Below, in pieces: positions 57,703 to 64,000 of a stretch of DNA of 64,000 nucleotides. The stretch is from assembly GCF_014192575.1 (NCBI RefSeq), contig NZ_JACHYC010000001.1, forward strand, positions 434,001 to 498,000, written 5' to 3'. The notes beneath the pieces were generated by a model. That model was not told where the DNA came from and did not search any database. It saw only the letters and a program-made list of their open reading frames with translations. The stretch is from Variovorax sp. Sphag1AA (lineage in GTDB: Bacteria; Pseudomonadota; Gammaproteobacteria; Burkholderiales; Burkholderiaceae_C). Numbering within the stretch: position 1 is the first letter of the stretch; every line of letters begins with the position of its first letter. A program made the position numbers and the translations under genes.

Positions 57703-59181
57703 ATGAAAAACGAAACACAAGCCAAGGTGCGGCCGTGGCGGGCCGTGTTGCTGCCGCTGGTGGCGGCGATGGTGCTCGCCGGTTGCGCGACTGCGAAGGT
57801 GGAAGCCCCGACCTTCGAGGCGCCTGCACAGTTCAAGGAGCAGCCGGTCGCACAGCGCGATGGCACATGGACGCGTGCCCAGCCGGCCGAAGCGCAACCG
57901 CGCGGCGAATGGTGGCGGGCGTTCAACGATCCGGTGCTGGACAAGCTGGTCGAGCGGGCCGTTGCGCGCAACACGAACATCCAGGCTGCGTCGGCACGGC
58001 TGGCTGAGGCGCGTGCGTTGGCTCGTAGCGCCGATGCGGAGCGGTCACCGCAGGTGGGCGTCGTCGCCGGCGGCATTCGCAGTGCGGGCCTGGATCGCAA
58101 CCTGAGCCCGAAGCCGTCGACATTGCTTCAGGCGGGCGTCGCGGCTTCGTATGAGCTCGACCTGTTCGGCAAGCTGTCGCGCGCAAGCGAGGCAGCGCAA
58201 CTGGATGCCGATGCGCGCGAAGGGCTCTTGCAGAGCACGCGCCTGCTGGTCGAGTCGGATACGGCGCAGACCTACCTGCAGCTTCGGGCGGTTGATGCTG
58301 AGCGGGCGCTGGTGCGCGACACGGTCGAGGCGTACCGCGACACGCTGAAGCTGACGCAGAGTCGGCAGCGCGCGGGCGACGTGGCCGAACTGGATGTGGC
58401 GCGCGTGGAGACGGAAGTGGCCTCGACGGAATCCGACGCGCTGACGCTGGACCGCCGCCGCGCAGAGCTGGAACATGCGCTCGCGGTGCTGGCGGGCGAC
58501 GCGGCTTCGGATTTCGGCGTGAACACGGACGAATGGTCCACGGCGTTGCCTACGATCCCTGCGGGCGTTCCGGCGACGGTGCTGACGCGACGGCCTGACA
58601 TTTCCGCAGCGCAGAAGTCGGTGATGGCGGCGCAAGCGCGAGTCGGCGTGGCGCAGTTGGCGTGGTTCCCGGACATCTCGTTGACGGCCGGTGGCGGCTA
58701 TGCGTCGCAGGACTTGAGCGATCTGTTCAAGTGGTCGGCCAAGTCATGGGGTATTGGTGCGCTGCTGAACTTGCCGCTTTTCGATGGCGGTCGTCGGGAG
58801 GCGGGCGTGCAGAGTGCTTCGGCGCAGCTCGATGGCGCGCTGGCGAGCTATCGAACCCAGGTGCTGGTTGCGTTCAAGGAAGTGGAGGATCAACTTTCTT
58901 CGCTGCGCATTCTTGAACAGCAGGCGGACGTGCAGGCGAAGGCTGTGACTTCGGCGAGTCGGGCGACGACTTTGTCCGACTCTCGTTATCGCAACGGGAT
59001 CGTGAGCCAACTCGATCTGCTCGACGCTCGGCGGCAGGAACTCGCTAACCGCAGGCAGGCGTTGCAGGTGCGGTCGGCGCAGTATCAGGCGACCGTGGGG
59101 CTGATTCGGGCGCTGGGGGGGAGTTGGGATGTGAACGTTGCCGACTCCTCCTTGCGTGATCAGAAGGTGGCTGGGCGTTGA
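57703..59181 (+). CDS. Outer-membrane efflux factor (NodT/OprM family lipoprotein)
   Basis: A 492-residue protein with a lipobox VLAGCAT (Cys near 27) and two OEP repeats. Typical motifs are EWWRAFNDPVLDKLVERAV, ASYELDLFGKLSRASEAA and RRPDISAAQKSVMAAQARVGVA. Family knowledge: it forms the trimeric outer-membrane channel. The ATG at 57703 lies 25 nt after the permease stop; in-frame starts further upstream lie inside the permease. Confidence 0.94.
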   Translation: MKNETQAKVRPWRAVLLPLVAAMVLAGCATAKVEAPTFEAPAQFKEQPVAQRDGTWTRAQPAEAQPRGEWWRAFNDPVLDKLVERAVARNTNIQAASARLAEARALARSADAERSPQVGVVAGGIRSAGLDRNLSPKPSTLLQAGVAASYELDLFGKLSRASEAAQLDADAREGLLQSTRLLVESDTAQTYLQLRAVDAERALVRDTVEAYRDTLKLTQSRQRAGDVAELDVARVETEVASTESDALTLDRRRAELEHALAVLAGDAASDFGVNTDEWSTALPTIPAGVPATVLTRRPDISAAQKSVMAAQARVGVAQLAWFPDISLTAGGGYASQDLSDLFKWSAKSWGIGALLNLPLFDGGRREAGVQSASAQLDGALASYRTQVLVAFKEVEDQLSSLRILEQQADVQAKAVTSASRATTLSDSRYRNGIVSQLDLLDARRQELANRRQALQVRSAQYQATVGLIRALGGSWDVNVADSSLRDQKVAGR

Positions 59182-59208
59182 GGCTTGCTGGGGTTGAGTG
59201 TTGGGGTG

Positions 59209-59397
59209 GCGGTGGCGGGCGGTGTGCTCTTGGGCGGCCGACGTCACCGGCCGCTTTGCGGCTGCCCTGCGCTGCTCGCGGTACGCGGGGTCCGCGCAAA
59301 CTCGCTTCGCTCAAACATGCGCGGCCCTGATCCGCGTACCGCTGCGCTGCTCGGCGGCGCCGGAACGGCCGCCCAAAAGCACACCGCCCGCCACCGC
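59209..59397. repeat. Palindromic repeat module A
   Basis: Outer arms of 31 nt (59209-59239 and 59367-59397) are inverted repeats with one mismatch. They enclose a core of about 127 bp that is near-identical in inverse orientation to the core of module B. No open frame of credible composition. Together with module B it fills most of the roughly 500-bp gene-free stretch after the outer-membrane factor. Confidence 0.8.
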
Positions 59398-59494
59398 TGA
59401 AACGGTAGGGAAGAACTGTCCGCCCCCACCAATGTTGGGCGGGAACGATTGGCGACGTCGCAGACGAGCCGAGTCGCTGTACACGCACGACGGA

Positions 59495-59680
59495 GCCTGG
59501 GTTGGGGTGCGGGGCTGGGGGCGCCTCTACGCCGCCGAGGAGCGCAGCCTTTCGCGGATCAGGGCTCGCGCTGTCTGAGCGAAGCGAGTTTGCGCGAGCC
59601 CCCGCGAAAGGCGAGCACCGCAGGGCAGCCGCGCAGCGGCCGGCGTAGTGAAGCCCCCAGCCCCGCACCCCAACCCAGGC
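59495..59680. repeat. Palindromic repeat module B (inverse of A)
   Basis: Perfect 28-nt outer arms (59495-59522 and 59653-59680) enclose a core of about 130 bp. Read on the minus strand this core matches module A over most of its length (shared blocks include GCAAACTCGCTTCGCTCA and GCCCTGATCCGCG). The arms of A and B differ in sequence, so the arms are not simple copies. The 97 bp between modules (59398-59494) holds nothing I recognise. Confidence 0.8.
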
Positions 59681-59690
59681 GGCCCACCCC

Positions 59691-59918
59691 CTAAAGGATG
59701 GTCTCCGAAAACCCCCCAGATTCCGCCACCCGCCGCAGCGCGCTGTACCCCACAGCCAAGGCATTCGAATAAGTGGTCTGCGCCAGAGTCGCAGATCGAA
59801 TCTTGCGGTAGTGAATAGCTTCCGTCTCGTCGGTGCTTACAGCCTCCAGAAGAACCCAATAGAACTGATTCGTGTCGCGCTCTTCGACAGTGAGAGCAAT
59901 TTCTCGTAGTGCGGCCAT
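59691..59918 (-). CDS. Small hypothetical protein
   Basis: A 75-residue soluble protein of normal composition (ALREIALTVEERDTNQFYWV, then HYRKIRSATLAQTTYSNALA). No signal peptide, membrane helix or known motif. Its natural amino-acid mix and ATG start with nearby purine-rich sequence suggest a real gene, though a regulatory or toxin-antitoxin-like role cannot be claimed. It lies just right of the repeat modules, divergent from cobQ. Confidence 0.6.
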   Translation of the reverse strand: MAALREIALTVEERDTNQFYWVLLEAVSTDETEAIHYRKIRSATLAQTTYSNALAVGYSALRRVAESGGFSETIL

Positions 59919-60040
59919 CCGCCGTATCCCTTCATTTCCGGTTGACCAGAAGCTAACGGCGAATTAGGGGAAAGGTTTTACATCGGTCAAATGAGCCGCT
60001 CTGATCCGTGATGGACTTCACGTAAAGGACAATCGCGCTC

Positions 60041-61510
60041 ATGAGTCCCGATGTGGTGAATCCGCGAGCGCGTTGCGTCATGGTCCTTGGCACCACCAGT
60101 GGCGCCGGCAAGAGCTGGATCGCGACCGCGCTGTGCCGTTGGTATGCGCGCCAGGGCCTCAAGGTTGCTCCCTTCAAGGCTCAGAACATGAGCAACAACG
60201 CGCGCGTCGTCGTCGGCGGCGAGATCGGGAGCGCGCAGTACTTCCAGGCCTTGGCCGCTCGCACCGAGCCCGACGTGCGCATGAACCCGCTGCTGCTCAA
60301 GCCCGAGCGCGATACCCACAGCCAGGTGGTCTTGATGGGGCAGGTCAGCAACGAACTGTCTTCGCTCCCATGGCGCGGACGAAGCGAGCGCGTGTGGCCG
60401 CAGATCGCGCAGGCGCTCGACGAACTTCGCGCCGAGAACGATGTCGTGGTCATCGAAGGCGCAGGGTCGCCGGCCGAGATCAACCTGATGGCCAGCGACA
60501 TCGTCAACCTGCGCGTCGCACGGCACGCCAACGCGCGATGCCTGCTCGTCACCGACATCGATCGCGGCGGCGCCTTCGCGCATCTCTACGGCACCTGGGC
60601 GCTCATGCCGCCGGAAGACCGCGCATTGATGGCCGGCTTCGTGCTCAACAAGTTCCGTGGTGATGCTTCGCTGCTCGCACCCGCGCCGCAGCAACTGCAG
60701 GCGCTGACCGGCATACCCACGGTCGCCACGCTGCCGATGTGGTGGCAGCACGGGCTGCCGGAAGAAGACGGCGTCTTCGACGACCGCAGCGTCGCAAGCG
60801 GCGAGGTCACGCGGACGATTGCGGTCATCGCCTATCCGCGCATCAGCAATCTCGACGAGTTCCAGCCGCTCAAGAACATCGCAGGCGTTCGGCTGCGGTG
60901 GGCTCGCAGTCCGGCCGACGTGGCCGGTGCGGACTGGATCATCCTGCCCGGCTCGAAGAACACCAGCGGCGATCTCGCCTGGCTCCGCGCGCAAGGACTG
61001 GATCGCGCGGTGGCTGCGCATGCGGCGCGTGGCGGCGCGGTGCTCGGCGTGTGCGGCGGCCTGCAGATGCTGGGCGAGGCGCTCATCGATCCGCATGGCG
61101 TCGACGGCAATGCGCCGGGACTCGGACTCTTGCCAGTGGTCACCGTGTTCGCAGCCGAGAAGACCGTACGACACCGCGAGGCAAGCTTCTCGCGCGTGGG
61201 CGGGCCTTGGGCCGCACTCTCCGGCATCACCGTGTACGGCTACGAAATCCACCATGGCCAGACGGCCGAACACAGTGCCATGGCTGCTGCGGGCGACCGC
61301 GCCGCGGCCGTCATGGCGGACGATCTGGCATGGCAGAACGGCGCAGGCAATGTGCTTGGCCTGTACCTGCACGGCCTCCTCGAAGACCCTGCGGTGCTCG
61401 AGGCGCTCTTCGGCGTCGAAGCACGCACGCTCGACGCAGTGTTCGATGGCCTGGCCGATCACATCGATTCCAACGTTGAACCGGGCGTGCTGCGCTCCCT
61501 CATCGAATGA
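60041..61510 (+). CDS. cobQ: Cobyric acid synthase CobQ/CbiP
   Basis: A 489-residue glutamine-dependent amidase. ATP-binding N-terminus VLGTTSGAGKSWIATALCRW (near 11-30) and APFKAQNMSNNARV. The C-terminal type 1 glutaminase has Cys in LGVCGGLQMLG (near 343) and His in YGYEIHHGQT. Family knowledge: it amidates four corrin side chains. First gene of the second cobalamin block; no riboswitch is visible in front. Confidence 0.95.
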   Translation: MSPDVVNPRARCVMVLGTTSGAGKSWIATALCRWYARQGLKVAPFKAQNMSNNARVVVGGEIGSAQYFQALAARTEPDVRMNPLLLKPERDTHSQVVLMGQVSNELSSLPWRGRSERVWPQIAQALDELRAENDVVVIEGAGSPAEINLMASDIVNLRVARHANARCLLVTDIDRGGAFAHLYGTWALMPPEDRALMAGFVLNKFRGDASLLAPAPQQLQALTGIPTVATLPMWWQHGLPEEDGVFDDRSVASGEVTRTIAVIAYPRISNLDEFQPLKNIAGVRLRWARSPADVAGADWIILPGSKNTSGDLAWLRAQGLDRAVAAHAARGGAVLGVCGGLQMLGEALIDPHGVDGNAPGLGLLPVVTVFAAEKTVRHREASFSRVGGPWAALSGITVYGYEIHHGQTAEHSAMAAAGDRAAAVMADDLAWQNGAGNVLGLYLHGLLEDPAVLEALFGVEARTLDAVFDGLADHIDSNVEPGVLRSLIE

Positions 61511-62550
61511 CGCTTGAACTTCCCTCCATCGACAGCATCGACGACGCCGCGCTTGCGTCGCAACTCCAGCATGTGCTGGACAACAAGACCAAGCCACTCG
61601 GCGCGCTCGGTCGACTCGAGTCGCTGGGCCTTCGCATCGGAACGATCCTCGGTACCACCGCGCCTGCGTTCGTTTCGCCGCAGATGCTTGTTTGCGCGGG
61701 CGACCACGGGTTGGCCGCGCGTGGTGTGTCGGCGTATCCGAGCGATGTGACCTGGCAGATGGTCGAGAACTTCCTCGCAGGTGGTGCCGCGGTGAGCGTG
61801 CTGGCGCGCCAGCATGGATTGAAGCTCACTGTGGTCGACTGCGGCGTGCGGCATGACTTCGCGCCGCGTGACGGCTTGCTGGTACGCAAGATCGCGCCGG
61901 GCACCGCCGATGCGTCGGTCGGTCCCGCGATGAGCATGGCGCAATGCGAAGAAGCGGTCGCGAATGGCATGGCGCTCGTGCGCGAACTGCCGGGCAACGT
62001 GGTGCTGCTGGGCGAAATGGGCATCGGCAATTCATCGGCCGCGGCGATGTTGCTCGCGCGTCTCTCCGGCCAGGACATCGATGCATGCACAGGTGCCGGA
62101 ACCGGCCTGGATGCGGCAGGGCGCGCCCACAAGCGCAAGGTATTGCGTGGTGTGCTCGAACTGCACTCAAGCGCGACGAGCCCGATGGCCGCCCTGGCCG
62201 CCTTCGGTGGCTTCGAGATCGCAACGCTGGTCGGCGCGGTGCTGCAGGCGGCCCAGGAGCGCCGGGTGATCGTGCTCGACGGCTTCATTGCCAGCGCTGC
62301 GGTGCTCGTCGCGCAGGCGCTGCGGCCGAACGTCCTGCAGCGCTGCGTCGCGGCGCACGAGTCGGCAGAGCCGGGACATCGGCTGCTGTTGCACTACCTG
62401 TCACTCCAACCCTTGCTGCAACTCGACCTGCGCCTTGGCGAAGGCTCGGGGGCGGCGCTCGCTTGGCCGCTGCTGGAGTCCGCTTGCCGCATTCTTCGCG
62501 AGATGGCGAGCTTCGAATCGGCAGGCGTGTCGAGGCAGGAGCCTGCATGA
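61507..62550 (+). CDS. cobT: Nicotinate-nucleotide--dimethylbenzimidazole phosphoribosyltransferase
   Basis: A 347-residue enzyme that makes alpha-ribazole phosphate, the lower-ligand nucleotide. Motifs: NKTKPLGALGRLE near the N-terminus, CAGDHGLAARGVSAYP, LGEMGIGNSSAAAML and TGAGTGLDAAGRAHK. It overlaps cobQ by 4 nt. Confidence 0.96.
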   Translation: MTLELPSIDSIDDAALASQLQHVLDNKTKPLGALGRLESLGLRIGTILGTTAPAFVSPQMLVCAGDHGLAARGVSAYPSDVTWQMVENFLAGGAAVSVLARQHGLKLTVVDCGVRHDFAPRDGLLVRKIAPGTADASVGPAMSMAQCEEAVANGMALVRELPGNVVLLGEMGIGNSSAAAMLLARLSGQDIDACTGAGTGLDAAGRAHKRKVLRGVLELHSSATSPMAALAAFGGFEIATLVGAVLQAAQERRVIVLDGFIASAAVLVAQALRPNVLQRCVAAHESAEPGHRLLLHYLSLQPLLQLDLRLGEGSGAALAWPLLESACRILREMASFESAGVSRQEPA

Positions 62551-62605
62551 GCCACCGGGCCGCCCCTAGGCGAACACCGCAGCGCTGTAGCGCGGAGGTC
62601 TCCGA

Positions 62606-63403
62606 ATGAACGGGGTGCGCCACTTTCTCCTGGCGCTTCAGTTTTTCACCCGCGTGCCGGTCACGGGGCCGCTGGCGGGATGGGTGGGGTTCAGCCCCGC
62701 GATGCTCCGCGCGAGCGCGGCGCACTTCCCTGGGGTCGGCTGGCTCGTGGGCGCCGTGGGCGCAGGCGTGTTCTATCTCGCGAGTTCCGGCTTGCCCGGC
62801 CTTGCCGGCGCATTGGTTGCAGCTGTGTTGTCGACGATCGCGACGGTGCTCATGACGGGCGCATTCCATGAGGACGGACTGGCCGACGTAGCCGACGGCC
62901 TCGGCGGCCCGGCGGATCGCGCACGGGCGCTCGAGATCATGAAGGACTCGCGCATTGGCGCGTTCGGTGCGATTGCGCTGGTGCTGGCGCTGGGCCTCAA
63001 GGTGGTGCTGCTCGCAGCGCTGGCAGGCGAGGGCGCGATGCATGTCGTTCTCGCGCTGGTGAGCGCCCATGTGCTGTCGCGCCTCGCGCCGCTGTTCCTG
63101 ATCCGCTGGCTGCCCTATGTCGGCGACGAGAACGCAGCCAGCAAGTCGAAGCCGCTCGCTGATGCGATCAGCAATGGTGCCTTGCTGGTCGGCGTGGCAT
63201 GGTCGCTCCCCGCAATCGCATGGCTCGTGATGGCGCTCGGCATCGCCCGCGGATTGGCTCCTGTGCTGCTTTGCGCCATCGGCGCGCTGTTCGTGGGGCG
63301 CTTGCTCTGGCGGCGGCTTCGCGGCTTCACCGGTGACGGCCTCGGCGCGACGCAGCAGGTGTGCGAGCTGGCGATCTATCTCGCGCTCGCGTGGCACGCA
63401 TGA
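62606..63403 (+). CDS. cobS: Adenosylcobinamide-GDP ribazoletransferase (cobalamin synthase)
   Basis: A 265-residue membrane enzyme with several transmembrane helices. Signatures are LALQFFTRVPV at the N-terminus and TGAFHEDGLADVADGLGG (near 90-107), which binds the metal. Family knowledge: it joins the nucleotide loop to adenosylcobinamide-GDP, completing cobalamin. It overlaps the downstream phosphatase gene by 4 nt and follows cobT after 55 nt. Confidence 0.95.
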   Translation: MNGVRHFLLALQFFTRVPVTGPLAGWVGFSPAMLRASAAHFPGVGWLVGAVGAGVFYLASSGLPGLAGALVAAVLSTIATVLMTGAFHEDGLADVADGLGGPADRARALEIMKDSRIGAFGAIALVLALGLKVVLLAALAGEGAMHVVLALVSAHVLSRLAPLFLIRWLPYVGDENAASKSKPLADAISNGALLVGVAWSLPAIAWLVMALGIARGLAPVLLCAIGALFVGRLLWRRLRGFTGDGLGATQQVCELAIYLALAWHA

Positions 63404-63951
63404 AGCTCCTGCTCGTCCGCCATGCGCGGACTACCGCGATCGACGGCTACTGCTATGGGCGAACGGACGTGTCCGTGCTGCCCGAAGTGACCCGCGCCGT
63501 CGCTGAAAGCGTGGCACCGCTGCTGCCAGAGGGCGTGCCGCTCACCTGTTCGCCGTTGTCCCGCTGCTCCGATCTCGCAAGGAGCATCACCGAGCTGCGT
63601 CCCGACCTGCGCGTGCTGCAAACCGATCCGCGCATTGCCGAAATGGATCTGGGCGACTGGGAGACGCAGCTCTGGTCCGCGATCGACCCTGCCGAGCTCG
63701 ACGCCTGGACGCGCGATTTCGCAGAGACCCGCGCGGGCCGCAGCGGCGAAAGCACGCGGCAGTTTCTGTTGCGAGTGGGTGAAGCCTTCGATACCTGGCG
63801 GGCAGGCGGGCGCGATGCGGTCTGGATCACCCATGCGGGCGTGATTCGTGCCGCGTGGCTGCTGCGCGACGGCATCCGTGCGATCGAGCGCTCCGACCAG
63901 TGGCCGGCGCAGCCGATCGCGTTCGGCGAGTGCGTGACGATCGAGGTCTGA
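63400..63951 (+). CDS. Histidine phosphatase, probable alpha-ribazole phosphatase
   Basis: A 183-residue phosphoglycerate-mutase-like enzyme. It has LLVRHARTT (catalytic His near 8), Arg and Glu further in (AEMDLGDWE), and the second His in VWITHAGVIRA. Context after cobS and the 4-nt overlap suggest it removes phosphate from alpha-ribazole phosphate or adenosylcobalamin phosphate. The ATG at 63400 is chosen. A different gene upstream already carries the symbol cobC, so none is given here. Confidence 0.88.
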   Translation: MKLLLVRHARTTAIDGYCYGRTDVSVLPEVTRAVAESVAPLLPEGVPLTCSPLSRCSDLARSITELRPDLRVLQTDPRIAEMDLGDWETQLWSAIDPAELDAWTRDFAETRAGRSGESTRQFLLRVGEAFDTWRAGGRDAVWITHAGVIRAAWLLRDGIRAIERSDQWPAQPIAFGECVTIEV

Positions 63952-63958
63952 GCCGCTG

Positions 63959-64000
63959 TCAGCGCGACTGGCGGAACTCGCCCTGCCAGAGCTTTCGCAG
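63959..64000 (-). CDS. Possible C-terminus of a minus-strand gene (cut by window end)
   Basis: The last 42 nt read on the minus strand as LRKLWQGEFRQSR and a TGA stop. Amino-acid composition is plausible and it would converge on the phosphatase gene with a 7-nt gap. Too short to identify. Confidence 0.35.
   Translation of the reverse strand: MRKLWQGEFRQSR

Noticed and set aside
59209..59680. A CRISPR array or insertion sequence at the inverted repeats
   Set aside because: There are only two units in opposite orientation, no regular spacers, no cas genes and no transposase frame.
59185..59694. Short open frames inside the repeat modules
   Set aside because: They are translations of palindromic DNA in several phases with Arg/Ser/Ala-rich content and no ribosome site.

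Overview
This is a gapless stretch of high-GC bacterial chromosome. It carries no insertion sequence, phage gene or CRISPR array. Gene content and order point to a betaproteobacterium of the Comamonadaceae, close to Variovorax: hpnCDE, tig-clpP-clpX-lon followed by tRNA genes, zapA beside a 6S RNA gene, a Bug-type binding protein, a Trp-rich TIGR04438-type small protein, and family-typical palindromic repeats. This placement is an inference from gene families, not from a database search.

Layout. 1-3921: the end of a sigma-54 activator, then hpnE, hpnD and hpnC (squalene synthesis, minus strand). 3976-10343: potassium uptake (kup) and a two-gene RND efflux operon behind a strong promoter that overlaps a palindromic operator. 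10458-17000: tRNA-Leu(TAG), the protein quality-control block tig-clpP-clpX-lon (lon has a sigma-32-like promoter), and tRNA-Gly, tRNA-Cys and tRNA-Leu(TAA) separated by terminators. 17020-31550: housekeeping and central metabolism, including a UMF1-type MFS transporter, murI, class I and class II fumarases, acs, a cytochrome c, ilvD with a divergent LysR gene, and lgt. 31669-35316: a membrane Ser/Thr kinase translationally coupled to an OmpA-domain lipoprotein. 35475-40301: a malonate operon of malonyl-CoA decarboxylase, a Bug binding protein, an enoyl-CoA hydratase-like protein and a malonyl-CoA synthetase. 40308-42953: two universal stress proteins, a TauE/SafE exporter, 6S RNA, zapA and a short coiled-coil protein.

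42979-63951 is a cobalamin region in two halves. The first half is a B12 riboswitch followed by btuB, cobU, btuF, btuC, btuD, cobO, cbiB and cobC/cobD, mostly joined by 4-nt overlaps. The second half is cobQ, cobT, cobS and a CobC-like phosphatase. Together they cover outer- and inner-membrane uptake, adenosylation and nucleotide-loop assembly; no corrin-ring genes are visible. Between the halves sits an unrelated block: a LysR regulator, an alpha/beta-hydrolase-fold protein that has lost its catalytic Ser and His, a complete tripartite RND pump (adaptor, permease, outer-membrane factor) and a pair of large inverted palindromic repeat modules.

The points most worth a second look are the pseudo-hydrolase heading the pump operon, the paired repeat modules, the kinase-OmpA pair, the malonate operon with a Bug protein in place of MatC, and the palindromic operator that has no repressor gene beside it.
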